Shown here: positions 56,126 through 64,000 of the stretch, piece after piece
Position numbering within the stretch: position 1 is the first letter of the stretch
Layout of the letters: each line of letters begins with the position of its first letter
NCBI GenBank assembly: GCA_040751985.1
Contig: JBFMFU010000081.1
Coordinates: 1-64,000, forward strand
Direction: 5' to 3'
DNA length: 64,000 bases
Origin: Desulfoferula sp040751985
GTDB lineage: Bacteria > Desulfobacterota > Desulfarculia > Desulfarculales > Desulfarculaceae
The notes under the pieces: generated by a model
The model's database searches: none
Told to the model about the DNA's origin: nothing
The model's input: the letters and a program-made list of their open reading frames with translations, nothing else
Program-made: the position numbers and the translations under genes

Positions 56126-57096
56126 GAGGTCCTCACCCGCGGGTCGGTCAGGGCGTAGCCCAGGTCGGCCAGCAGGTTGCCCAAGAGGGTCAGCACCGCG
56201 CCGATCACCAGCCCGCCCATGACTACCGGATAGTCCCGGGCCATCACCGAGTCGTAGAACAACTTGCCCATGCCCGGGATGGCGAAGATGGACTCGAAGA
56301 TCACCGAGCCGCCGATCAGGCCGGGCACGGACAGGCCCAGGATGGTGATCACCGGCATCATGGCGTTGCGCATGGCGTGGCTGTAGATGACCTGGCGCTC
56401 GGGCAGGCCCTTGGCCCGGGCGGTGGTGATGTAGTCCTGGCGGATCACCTCCAGCATGTTGCCCCGCATGTAGCGGCTCATGCCGGCCAGGGAGGTGAAG
56501 GCCGAGAGTATCACCGGCAGGGTCAGGTGCCGGGCGTAGTCCAAGAGCTGGCCCAGCCAGGAGAGCTGGTCGTGGTTCAGGCTCTTGATGCCGCTGATGG
56601 GCAGCCAGCCCAGCTGCACCCCGAACAGGATCATGCACAAGAGGGCCAGCCAGAAGGTGGGCGTAGCAAAGCCCACAAACACGAACACCGTGGTGGCCTG
56701 GTCAAAGGCCGAGCCGCGGTGGGTGGCCGAGTACACGCCGATGGGCACCGCCAGGATGAACACCAGCATCAGGGAAAGGACGTTGATGGTCACCGTCACC
56801 GGCAGGCGGGTGGCGATTTTATTGAGCACGGGCAGGCCGTCCGGGGCGAAGGAGCGGCCGAAGTCCAGCACGGTCAGGCGCTTGAGCCAGTTCCAGTACT
56901 GCACGGGCAAAGGCTTGTCCAGGCCGTAGAGCTTGGTCAGGCGCTCCTTGGCGATCTCGCTCATCTTGGGGTTGAGGTCCGTGGCCAGATCGGTGGGGCT
57001 GCCCGGGGCCAGGTGCATGATGAGGAAGCTGATGAAAGTGATGCCGATCAGCAGCGGGATCATCATTCCCAGACGTTTGGCCAGATAAGTGAGCAA
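56122..57096 (-). CDS. Peptide-type ABC transporter permease, DppB/OppB family
   Basis: 324 residues, six membrane segments; begins LAKRLGMMIPLLIGITFISFLIMHLAPGSP and has the EVIRQDYITTARAKGLPERQVIYSHAMRNAM docking loop (short motifs VIRQDYITTARAKG, HAMRNA). It starts 3 nt after the substrate-binding protein gene. No ATPase subunits are encoded in this window operon. Confidence 0.92.
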   Translation of the reverse strand: MLTYLAKRLGMMIPLLIGITFISFLIMHLAPGSPTDLATDLNPKMSEIAKERLTKLYGLDKPLPVQYWNWLKRLTVLDFGRSFAPDGLPVLNKIATRLPVTVTINVLSLMLVFILAVPIGVYSATHRGSAFDQATTVFVFVGFATPTFWLALLCMILFGVQLGWLPISGIKSLNHDQLSWLGQLLDYARHLTLPVILSAFTSLAGMSRYMRGNMLEVIRQDYITTARAKGLPERQVIYSHAMRNAMMPVITILGLSVPGLIGGSVIFESIFAIPGMGKLFYDSVMARDYPVVMGGLVIGAVLTLLGNLLADLGYALTDPRVRTS

Positions 57097-57099
57097 GGC

Positions 57100-58692
57100 C
57101 TACCTCGTCAGGGCCGGTATCTGCAGAGCCTTGGGCACCCACCAGCGGATGAAGTTGTAGGAGATGCCCGCCGGCGCTGGCTCTATGCCCTGGAAGCGGG
57201 CGGCCACGATGGGCAGGGCGTCGGGTACGTAGAGAAAGGTGTAGGGCTGGTCCTGGGCGATGATTTCCTGAGCCTTGTCCAGGTAGGCCTTGCGCTGGGC
57301 CCGGTCAAAGGTGCGGCGGGCGGCCACCAGCAACTGATCCAGCTCCGGGTTCTTGTAATAGGTGAAGTTGAGCTGGCCGGGTTTGGCCTTGGAGGAGTGC
57401 CACACGTCGAACAGGTCCGGGTCTGGCGGCATGGTCCAGCCCAGGATCAGGGCCTCGAAGCGGCCCTTGTTCACGAACTCGTTGATGAAGGCCGCCCACT
57501 CTACGGTCCTGAGCTTCACCCGCACGCCGATCTGGGCCAGGCGCTGCTGGATGATCACGCCGGTGTTGGCCCGGTAGGCGTTGCCCTGGTTGGTGAGGAT
57601 GGTGAACTCAAAGGGCCGGCCGTTTTTGTCCAGGACCCCGTCGCCGTCGCTGTCCTTCCAGTCGGCCGCGGCCAACAGGGCCTTGGCCTTGGCCGGGTTG
57701 TAATCAAAGCGGGCCACTTTGGGGTTGTACCAGTAGGTACCCGGCTTCAGGGGTCCGGTGCAGATCTGGCCCAGGCCTAGCAGCACGCCTTTGATGATCT
57801 CCTTTTTGTCTATGGCATAGGACAGGGCCTGGCGCACCCGGCGGTCGGCAAAGCGCGGGTCCTTGAGGTTGTAACCTAAATATACATAGTTGGATGACAG
57901 ATAGTTATATTTCTTAAAGTGTTTTTTGAAGTGCTCGTTATTGGTCTGCCGCCTATATTGCAGGGCCGTAAGACCCATCTCATCCAAGCCGCCGGCCTTG
58001 AGCTCCAGGAACATGGTGGCCATGTCCGGTATTACCCGGTAGGTGACCTGGTCCAAGTAGGGCCGGCCCTCCCAGTAGTCCGGGTTGTATTTGAGCACCA
58101 CCCGGGCGCCGGTATCCCAGCGCACGAACTTATAGGGCCCGGTGCCGAGGGGGTGCTTGTTCAGGGGCGAAGAGCGCACGTCCTTGCCCTCCAGGAGGTG
58201 CCGGGGCATCTGGACCAGGGTCCAGGAGGCCAGGCCGGGAGCAAAGGGTTCGCTGTACTGCACCACGAAGGTGTAGTCGTCCGGCGCCCAGGCCTTCTTC
58301 ACCTTGAGGTAGTCGCCCGAGTAGGGGGTGGGCGTCTTGGGGTCCACCATGAAGCGCCAGTTGAACACCGCGTCGTGGGCGGTGTAGGGCTTGCCGTCCT
58401 GCCAGCGCACGCCCTGGCGTATCTTGAAGGTGATGGTCAGGCCGTCCGGGCTCACGGTCCAGGACTGGGCCAGGGCGCCCACCAGGTTGAGGTTCTTGTC
58501 GTACTTGAGCAGGCCGTTATAGACCAGATCGCTCATCTCGTGGCTGGCCGAGTCGCTGGTGATCATGGGGATCATGGAGGTGGCGTCGCCGATGGTGCCC
58601 ACCACGATGGTGCCGCCGTAGTCCGCGGCCAGGGCCGCAGACGGGGCCAGGACCAAGGCCAACAGGGCTGTAATGAGCCAGAATCTGTGCAT
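57100..58692 (-). CDS. Peptide-type ABC transporter substrate-binding protein
   Basis: 530 residues. Signal peptide MHRFWLITALLALVLAPS, no lipobox. SBP_bac_5 family: YGGTIVVGTIGDATSM, VSPDGLTITFKIRQGVRWQDGKP and ALSYAIDKKEIIK are typical. It captures peptides or a similar solute in the periplasm. First gene of the three-gene operon; divergent from the nitroreductase gene over a 162-bp gap. Confidence 0.92.
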   Translation of the reverse strand: MHRFWLITALLALVLAPSAALAADYGGTIVVGTIGDATSMIPMITSDSASHEMSDLVYNGLLKYDKNLNLVGALAQSWTVSPDGLTITFKIRQGVRWQDGKPYTAHDAVFNWRFMVDPKTPTPYSGDYLKVKKAWAPDDYTFVVQYSEPFAPGLASWTLVQMPRHLLEGKDVRSSPLNKHPLGTGPYKFVRWDTGARVVLKYNPDYWEGRPYLDQVTYRVIPDMATMFLELKAGGLDEMGLTALQYRRQTNNEHFKKHFKKYNYLSSNYVYLGYNLKDPRFADRRVRQALSYAIDKKEIIKGVLLGLGQICTGPLKPGTYWYNPKVARFDYNPAKAKALLAAADWKDSDGDGVLDKNGRPFEFTILTNQGNAYRANTGVIIQQRLAQIGVRVKLRTVEWAAFINEFVNKGRFEALILGWTMPPDPDLFDVWHSSKAKPGQLNFTYYKNPELDQLLVAARRTFDRAQRKAYLDKAQEIIAQDQPYTFLYVPDALPIVAARFQGIEPAPAGISYNFIRWWVPKALQIPALTR

Positions 58693-58854
58693 CGCCGCCT
58701 TGCCGAGGTTAAAAGAAGGCCCCAGCCGGAGCCGTACCTGGTCAGTCTAGCCTTGGCTCGAACCAGAGGCAAGAGGGTTTCGTCCGCCAGGACGGGCGCT
58801 TGACGCCCTTGGGCCTGCTTGCTAACATTCCGGCCAGGAGCAAGGAGGGCCCGT

Positions 58855-59373
58855 TTGGACCCGGCAGAGGTTCTAGAGCTCATCCAGAGCCGCCGCAGCG
58901 TGCGCCGCTATAGCGGCCAACCGCTCAGCGACCAGGAGCTGCAGATGGTGCTGGAGGCCGGCCGCTGGGCTCCCAGCGGCCAGAACAACCAGCCCTGGCG
59001 CTTCGTGGTGGTTGAGGACCCGGCCGTCAAAGACCAGATCGCCCCCCTGACCCGCTACGGCAAGGTCATCCAAGGGGCCGCGGCCCTGATCTGCTGCTTC
59101 ATACACCGCCCCTCCATGTACAATGAGGTCAAGGACCATCAGTCCATCGGCGCCTGCCTGGAGAACATGCTGCTCATGGCCCACGGCGCCGGCCTGGGCG
59201 CGGTCTGGTTGGGCGAGATACTAAAGAGCGCCCAACAGGTGCGTCAGGTGTTGGGCCTGGGCCAAGAACTGGAGCTGATGGCCGTGCTGGCCCTGGGACA
59301 CCCAGGCCCGGGCAATCCCCAGTCCTCGCGCAGGCCCCTGTCGGAGCTGGTGCTGGGACGCTACGGCTCGTGA
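58855..59373 (+). CDS. Nitroreductase-family FMN protein
   Basis: 172 residues from TTG 58855, chosen because AAGGAGG lies 6 nt upstream. Motifs SRRSVRRYSGQPLSDQEL, AGRWAPSGQNNQPWRF and AHGAGLGAVWLGEI bind FMN. Family members reduce nitro groups, quinones or act as dehydrogenases. It lies upstream of a lipoprotein and coaBC on the same strand, with a 31-nt gap. Confidence 0.88.
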   Translation: MDPAEVLELIQSRRSVRRYSGQPLSDQELQMVLEAGRWAPSGQNNQPWRFVVVEDPAVKDQIAPLTRYGKVIQGAAALICCFIHRPSMYNEVKDHQSIGACLENMLLMAHGAGLGAVWLGEILKSAQQVRQVLGLGQELELMAVLALGHPGPGNPQSSRRPLSELVLGRYGS

Positions 59374-59404
59374 GGGCGCGCCCTCGCGACGAGGAGATGC
59401 CGAT

Positions 59405-59866
59405 ATGAACTTGGCGAAGCTAGCTATCGCGGCGGTCTTGATCCTGGGCCTGGGCCTGGGCGCGGGCTGTTCCCTCTTCCAACCCCAGCCGGCGGGAGGC
59501 CAGGCCGCCGCGGGCCAGGGCCAGCAGGCCGGCGCCGCCGCCAGCCAGGGCGCGATGGGACGCTACTATGACTTCGACGACATCCAGGTGCCCAACCAGC
59601 TCAAGCTGGACACCAAGCGCTCCCTCATCTTCCGGGCCGGCAAGTTCAAGGCCGGGGTGCTGGTGTTCGGCGACAACCTGGAGGTGGAGAGCCTGATCAA
59701 CTTCTTCGTGGACACCATGCAGAAGGACAACTGGGTGCTGCAGGGCACCTATAAGTACCCGCGCATCGCGTTGTTCTTCGCCAAGAAGGGCAAGACGGCC
59801 ATCATCCAGATCGTGGAGCAGACCCTGTCCACCGAGGTGTCCATCTGGGTGGCGCCCACCTTGTAG
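59405..59866 (+). CDS. Predicted lipoprotein next to coaBC
   Basis: 153 residues. Lipobox LGAGC at the end of a signal sequence (KLAIAAVLILGLGLGAGC), then a Gln/Ala/Gly linker and a compact domain (DIQVPNQLKLDTKRSLIF, NFFVDTMQKDNWVLQGTYKYPR, KTAIIQIVEQ). The domain looks like a conserved small outer-membrane or periplasmic lipoprotein family often placed before coaBC in related bacteria. It ends 5 nt before coaBC. Function unknown. Confidence 0.85.
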   Translation: MNLAKLAIAAVLILGLGLGAGCSLFQPQPAGGQAAAGQGQQAGAAASQGAMGRYYDFDDIQVPNQLKLDTKRSLIFRAGKFKAGVLVFGDNLEVESLINFFVDTMQKDNWVLQGTYKYPRIALFFAKKGKTAIIQIVEQTLSTEVSIWVAPTL

Positions 59867-59871
59867 GCCTT

Positions 59872-61080
59872 ATGGAACTGGCGCCTGAAAAACCGCGCGT
59901 CCTGTTGGGGGTCAGCGGCGGCATCGCCGCCTTCAAGGCCGCCGAGCTGGCCAGCCGGCTGGCCCAGCAGGGGGCCGAGGTGCGGGTGGTGATGACCGAG
60001 GCCGCCCGGCGCTTCGTGGGGCCGCTGACCTTCGCCGCCCTCACCGGCAACCCGGTGCCCGGCGACTGGTTCGACGCCGACCAGGAGGCGTCCATCGGCC
60101 ACATAGACCTGGCCCGCTGGGCCCAGGCGGTGGTGGTGGCTCCGGCCACGGCCGACTTCATCGCCAAGGCCGCGGCGGGCCTGGCCGACGAGTTGATCTA
60201 CGCCATCCTGCTGGCCACCAGCGCGCCGGTGCTCCTGGCCCCGGCCATGAACCCCCAGATGTTCGCCCACCCCAGCGTGGCCGAGAACCTGACCCGCCTG
60301 CGGGCCCGGGGGGTGCGCCTGGCCGGCCCGGCCCAAGGCCGCACCGCCTGCGGCGAGGAGGGGCCGGGACGCATGCTGGAGCCGGCGGCCATCGCCGAGG
60401 CGGTATGGGGCCTGCTCTCGCCCCAAGACCTGGCCGGGATCAAGCTGCTGGTCAGCGCCGGCCCCACCCGTGAGCACCTGGACCCGGTGCGCTTCATCTC
60501 CAACCCCTCCACCGGCCGCATGGGCATCGAGATCGCCCGCGCCGCCCTGCGCCGGGGGGCCTCGGTCTGCCTGGTGCTAGGCCCCACCCACCTGGAGCCG
60601 CCGGCCGGGGCCGATACGGTGCGGGTCACCAGCGCCGAGGACATGGCCCGGGAGGTGCTGGCCAGGGCGTCGCAGCAGCAGGTGATCATCAAAGCCGCCG
60701 CGGTCAGCGACTTCCGGCCCACGGACTACCGTCCCCAGAAGGTCAAGAAGTCCGGCCCGTCCGGTGCCTGCACCCTGGAGGCCACCACGGACATCCTGGC
60801 CGCCCTGGGCAAGCAGAAGAAGGGCCAGGTGCTGGTGGGCTTCGCGGCCGAGACCGAGGAGGTGCTCAGCCACGCGGCGGCCAAGCTCAAGGCCAAGAAC
60901 CTGGACCTGATCGTGGCCAACGACGTGAGCGCCACGGACGCGGGCTTTGCCGTGGCCACCAACCGGGTGCACTTGATCACCCCCGAGGGCGAGGTGGAGT
61001 CCCTGCCCCTGATGAGCAAGCTGGAGGTGGCCCAGCGCCTGCTGGACCGGGTGACCCGCCTGTTGGGAGACGTGGTCTGA
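59872..61080 (+). CDS. coaBC: Phosphopantothenoylcysteine decarboxylase / synthase
   Basis: 402 residues. The CoaC half has LGVSGGIAAFKAAEL, catalytic His in GHIDLARWA and APAMNPQMF; the CoaB half starts near residue 190 with VSAGPTREHLDPVRFISNPS and has KAAAVSDFRP (catalytic Lys). It forms 4'-phosphopantetheine precursor from 4'-phosphopantothenate, CTP and Cys, then decarboxylates it. Followed by the uracil-DNA glycosylase gene 1 nt later. Confidence 0.95.
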   Translation: MELAPEKPRVLLGVSGGIAAFKAAELASRLAQQGAEVRVVMTEAARRFVGPLTFAALTGNPVPGDWFDADQEASIGHIDLARWAQAVVVAPATADFIAKAAAGLADELIYAILLATSAPVLLAPAMNPQMFAHPSVAENLTRLRARGVRLAGPAQGRTACGEEGPGRMLEPAAIAEAVWGLLSPQDLAGIKLLVSAGPTREHLDPVRFISNPSTGRMGIEIARAALRRGASVCLVLGPTHLEPPAGADTVRVTSAEDMAREVLARASQQQVIIKAAAVSDFRPTDYRPQKVKKSGPSGACTLEATTDILAALGKQKKGQVLVGFAAETEEVLSHAAAKLKAKNLDLIVANDVSATDAGFAVATNRVHLITPEGEVESLPLMSKLEVAQRLLDRVTRLLGDVV

Positions 61081-61081
61081 C

Positions 61082-61768
61082 GTGGATGCCGACCCCCGCC
61101 TGCGCAGTCTGGCCGACAATCTCGCCTGCCGCAGCCGCCTGGGCCTGAGCCGGGTGGCCGGCTCCCGCCAAGAGATGGACGAGCTATTGAGCCTGGTAAT
61201 GCCCGCCGGCCCCGGCGCGGGCGGGCGCAGCCTTGCGCAGATACGGGCCTGGATGGGAGAATGTACTCGGTGCCCCCTGCACCAGGGGCGCAGCAAGATC
61301 GTCTTCGGCGTGGGGCCCGAGGACGCCCGCCTGATGTTCATCGGCGAGGGCCCCGGCGCCCAGGAGGACCAGCAGGGCCTGCCCTTCGTGGGGCCGGCCG
61401 GCAAACTGCTGGACCGCATGCTGGCCGCGGTGGGCCTGAGCCGGGCGGAGGTGTACATCACCAACATCGTCAAGTGCCGGCCGCCCCACAACCGCGACCC
61501 CCGCGCCGAGGAGGTGGCCGCCTGCCGGCCCTTCCTGGAGGCCCAGGTACAGGCGGTGAGCCCGCGGGCCATCTGCACCCTGGGCCGGCCCGCGGCCCAC
61601 GCCCTGCTGGCCAGCGAGGCGCCCATGGGCCGGCTGCGGGGCCGCTGGAGCGAGGTCCTGGGCGTGCCGGTGCTGCCCACCTACCACCCGGCGTACCTGC
61701 TGCGCACGCCCCAGGCCAAGGCCCAGGCCTACGCGGACCTGAAGCTTTTGGTGCGGGCCCTGCGCTAG
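61082..61768 (+). CDS. Type-4 (Fe-S) uracil-DNA glycosylase
   Basis: 228 residues. ECTRCPLHQGR and CRPPHNRDPRAEEVAAC carry the four Cys of the [4Fe-4S] cluster. GEGPGAQEDQQGLPFVGPAG and TYHPAYLLR form the active site. It removes uracil from DNA, as after cytosine deamination. GTG start next to the coaBC stop; runs in one transcript to nfeD. Confidence 0.93.
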   Translation: MDADPRLRSLADNLACRSRLGLSRVAGSRQEMDELLSLVMPAGPGAGGRSLAQIRAWMGECTRCPLHQGRSKIVFGVGPEDARLMFIGEGPGAQEDQQGLPFVGPAGKLLDRMLAAVGLSRAEVYITNIVKCRPPHNRDPRAEEVAACRPFLEAQVQAVSPRAICTLGRPAAHALLASEAPMGRLRGRWSEVLGVPVLPTYHPAYLLRTPQAKAQAYADLKLLVRALR

Positions 61769-61790
61769 TGTCAAACCCAGGAGGCCGGCC

Positions 61791-63095
61791 ATGAAAGCCC
61801 GCCTGGCCCTGATTCTGATCGCCGTCACCTTGGCCCTGGCCTCGCCGGCGGCTAAGGCCCAGGCTCCCACCGTGGCCGGCGGTCCGGTGTGGATCATCGA
61901 GCTGAGCGACACCATCAACCCCGGCTCGGCCGAGTTTTTGCGGGGCGGCCTGCGCAAGGCCCTGGAGGCCCGGGCCAGCCTGGTGGTGATCCAGGTGGAC
62001 ACCCCCGGCGGCCTGGCCGAGTCCATGCGCCAGATGGTCAAGGAGATCATGGCCTGCCCCCTGCCCCTGGTGGTGTACGTGGCCCCGCCTGGGGCCCGGG
62101 CCACCAGCGCCGGCGCCTTCCTGGTGCTGGCCGCGCCCCTGGCGGCCATGGCCCCGGCCACCCACCTGGGCGCGGCCCATCCGGTGGGGGCCGGCGGCGG
62201 CGACATCAAGGGCACCATGGGCGAGAAGGCGGTCAGCGACCTCAAGGCCCTGGCCGTGAGCCTGGCCAAGCGCCGGGGCCGCGACGCCAAGCTGGCCGAG
62301 GAGATGGTCACCAAGTCCGTGAGCTACGACGCCAGCCAGGCCCTGCAACTGAAGCTGGTGGACCTGGTGGCCCGGGACCTGGGCAGCCTGCTCAAAGCCC
62401 TGGAGGGCCGCACGGTGGCCACCAGCGACGGCCCCAGGCAGATCAGCACCGCGGGCAAGGCCCTGCGCTTCTACCAGCCCGGCTGGCGGGACAAGCTGCT
62501 CTCGGCCCTGGCCAGCCCCAATCTGGCCTACATTCTGCTGATGATCGGCCTGGCCGGGATCTACTTCGAGTTGAGCCACCCCGGCGCGGTGTTCCCGGCC
62601 GTGATCGGCGGCCTGAGCCTGATCCTGGCCTTCTTCGCCATGAGCGCCCTGCCGGTGAGCTACGCGGGCTTGGCCCTGATCGGCCTGGCGGTGGTGCTGT
62701 TCTTCGCCGAGATAAAGATCGTCTCCTACGGCCTGCTCTCCCTGGGCGGGGCGGTGTCGCTGATTCTGGGCTCCATCATGCTGTTCGAGTCCGGGGACAC
62801 GGTGCTGGCCATCTCCCTGGTGGTCCTGGTGCCCACGGCCCTGTGCGTCATCGCCTTCTTCGCCGGCGTGGCCTACCTGGCCGGCAAGGCCCAGCTTAAA
62901 AAGAGCGCCACCGGCCAAGAGGGGCTCATCGGCTCGTTCGGAGTGGTGGTGGACACCACCCGGGTGCGGGTGCTGGGCGAGCTGTGGAGCTACAAGAGCA
63001 AGACGCCCCTCACCCCCGGCCAGGGGGTGATAGTGACCGCCACCCACGGGCTGACCGTGGAGGTGGAGCCGGCCCAGCCCCCGCAAATGCCTTAA
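61791..63095 (+). CDS. NfeD-family membrane-bound serine protease
   Basis: 434 residues. A signal-like N-terminus, a ClpP-class protease domain with QVDTPGGLAESMRQMVK and ARATSAGAF (nucleophile Ser), then about four membrane helices and a C-terminal OB-type NfeD domain (GSFGVVVDTTRVRVLGELW). Such proteases act with the slipin encoded 36 nt downstream, cleaving its C-terminus and controlling membrane-protein quality. The pairing is widespread. Confidence 0.92.
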   Translation: MKARLALILIAVTLALASPAAKAQAPTVAGGPVWIIELSDTINPGSAEFLRGGLRKALEARASLVVIQVDTPGGLAESMRQMVKEIMACPLPLVVYVAPPGARATSAGAFLVLAAPLAAMAPATHLGAAHPVGAGGGDIKGTMGEKAVSDLKALAVSLAKRRGRDAKLAEEMVTKSVSYDASQALQLKLVDLVARDLGSLLKALEGRTVATSDGPRQISTAGKALRFYQPGWRDKLLSALASPNLAYILLMIGLAGIYFELSHPGAVFPAVIGGLSLILAFFAMSALPVSYAGLALIGLAVVLFFAEIKIVSYGLLSLGGAVSLILGSIMLFESGDTVLAISLVVLVPTALCVIAFFAGVAYLAGKAQLKKSATGQEGLIGSFGVVVDTTRVRVLGELWSYKSKTPLTPGQGVIVTATHGLTVEVEPAQPPQMP

Positions 63096-63131
63096 ACCCA
63101 TACCCTCGCCAGAGGGAGGAGGAAATTAGAC

Positions 63132-63926
63132 ATGGGCAGCATCATAAGCTTCTTCGAGGCCATCTTGGGCGGCCTGCTGCCGGTGGTGATCCTGGTCATC
63201 CTGTTCCTGGCCACCTCCCTGCGCGTGCTCAAGGAGTACGAGCGGGGCGTGATCTTCCGCCTGGGCCGGGTGATCGCCGCCAAGGGTCCGGGCCTGATCA
63301 TCCTCATCCCCATCATCGACCGCATGATCAAGGTGAGCCTGCGCACCGTGGCCATGGACGTGGAGCCCCAAGACGTGATCACTCGGGACAACGTGTCCAT
63401 CAAGGTCAACGCGGTGATCTACTTCCGGGTCATGGACCCGGTCAACGCGGTGATCCAGGTGGAGAACTACCTCTTCGCCACCAGCCAGTTGGCCCAGACC
63501 ACCCTGCGCAGCGTCTGCGGCCAGGTGGAGCTGGACGACCTGCTCAGCGAGCGCGATAAGATCAACAGCGAGCTGCAGCAGATCCTGGACCAGCACACCG
63601 ACCCCTGGGGCATCAAGGTGAGCACCGTGGAGGTCAAGCACATCGACCTGCCCCAGGAGATGCAGCGGGCCATGGCCCGCCAGGCCGAGGCCGAACGCGA
63701 GCGGCGGGCCAAGGTGATCAACGCCGAGGGCGAGTACCAGGCGGCCGAGAAGCTGGCCCAGGCTGCGGAGATCATCTCCGTTCATCCTCAGGCCCTGCAG
63801 CTGCGCTACTTGCAAACTTTGCGCGAGGTCGCCAGCGAGAACAACTCCACCACCCTGTTCCCGCTGCCCCTGGACCTGTTCAAGCCGTTTTTGAAATTTG
63901 TTGAAAAGACCGGCTCTAGCGAGTAA
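63132..63926 (+). CDS. Slipin (stomatin/SPFH-domain) membrane protein
   Basis: 264 residues. One N-terminal membrane segment (LLPVVILVILFLATSL), then the SPFH/band-7 domain: LKEYERGVIFRLGRV, GPGLIILIPIIDRMIKVSLR, DNVSIKVNAVIYFRV. A coiled coil (AMARQAEAERERRAKVINAE) follows and the C-terminal tail is short. Forms membrane scaffolds; partner of the NfeD protease upstream. SD AGGAGGA. Confidence 0.93.
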   Translation: MGSIISFFEAILGGLLPVVILVILFLATSLRVLKEYERGVIFRLGRVIAAKGPGLIILIPIIDRMIKVSLRTVAMDVEPQDVITRDNVSIKVNAVIYFRVMDPVNAVIQVENYLFATSQLAQTTLRSVCGQVELDDLLSERDKINSELQQILDQHTDPWGIKVSTVEVKHIDLPQEMQRAMARQAEAERERRAKVINAEGEYQAAEKLAQAAEIISVHPQALQLRYLQTLREVASENNSTTLFPLPLDLFKPFLKFVEKTGSSE

Positions 63927-63952
63927 ACTCCACCACCTAGCATGGACACCGG

Positions 63953-63979
63953 CCAGGCCGCCTACGGCCTGGGGATTTT
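63953..63979 (+). terminator. Intrinsic terminator after slipin gene
   Basis: CCAGGCCG (63953-63960) pairs with CGGCCTGG (63965-63972) around CCTA, followed by GGATTTTG. Confidence 0.65.
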
Positions 63980-63994
63980 GCAGAGAGGATGATC

Positions 63995-64000
63995 ATGGCA
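63995..64000 (+). CDS. Possible start of next gene (cut by window end)
   Basis: ATGGCA at the last six bases is preceded by GAGAGGATGATC, a plausible ribosome site. Only two codons are visible, so nothing else can be said. Confidence 0.3.

Noticed and set aside
61470..63101. 543-codon frame antisense to uracil-DNA glycosylase and nfeD genes
   Set aside because: Low-complexity His/Gln/Gly shadow of two well-supported genes.
1..64000. CRISPR array
   Set aside because: No series of evenly spaced direct repeats was seen anywhere in the window.

Overview
The window is a GC-rich (about two-thirds G+C by eye) chromosomal segment. It most resembles an anaerobic Desulfobacterota (former Deltaproteobacteria) genome, possibly near Desulfarculales. 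The basis is the siroheme-dependent haem route genes (ahbB, ahbD), a NADH-linked NuoE/NuoF set with hydrogenase-type accessory genes, an IcmF coenzyme-B12 mutase, B12 salvage genes and many GTG/TTG starts. The species is an inference. No 16S gene, CRISPR array or prophage is visible. Low-GC insertions stand out at the left edge (about 1-1960) and at 53.6-54.3 kb.

Layout. 1-1.97 kb: end of an ISL3-like transposase and an AT-rich Sll1717-type P-loop ATPase. 1.97-6 kb: icmF with a TetR regulator and a good palindromic operator. 6-9.2 kb: ahbD, two small exported proteins, ahbB and a flavodoxin-fold protein. 9.2-15.3 kb: XRE regulator, DEDDh exonuclease with a cNMP/CBS/DUF294 protein, purA, tRNA-Gly(TCC) and a ketopantoate-reductase-like gene. 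15.36-20.5 kb: a promoter, cobalamin riboswitch and terminator controlling an operon of a BtuF-CbiZ fusion, btuF, btuC and btuD. 20.5-22.8 kb: a probable RiPP cassette with two near-identical 20-residue Cys-rich peptides, an 8-Cys protein, an RRE-radical SAM-SPASM protein and a cupin. 22.8-26.8 kb: two divergent ArsR-controlled permease operons. 26.9-33.9 kb: housekeeping genes (thrC, rlmH, purC, mdh, ssb, plsC). 34-39.6 kb: ftsK-lolA-cobU-cobT-cobS. 39.7-46.5 kb: an eight-gene NuoE/NuoF operon with DRTGG, two GHKL ATPases, PHP and a degenerate [FeFe]-hydrogenase-like protein. 46.6-53.5 kb: MBL hydrolase, SbcCD/YhaNO-like pair, amidohydrolase, cupin and a LexA-type protease lacking its DNA-binding domain. 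53.6-64 kb: low-GC membrane and proline-rich genes, a peptide ABC transporter (SBP and two permeases), nitroreductase, coaBC, type-4 uracil-DNA glycosylase, and an nfeD-slipin pair.

How parts may work together. The riboswitch operon (uptake plus CbiZ) and cobUTS (nucleotide-loop assembly) together look like a corrinoid import and remodelling route that could supply cofactor to IcmF. ahbB/ahbD make haem from siroheme. The NuoEF-type operon has the accessory genes usually seen beside electron-bifurcating [FeFe] hydrogenases, but no catalytic hydrogenase gene is in the window, and the hydrogenase-like subunit lacks the cysteine that bridges the H-cluster. The most promising new system is the tandem Cys-peptide/radical-SAM cassette at 20.5-22.8 kb.
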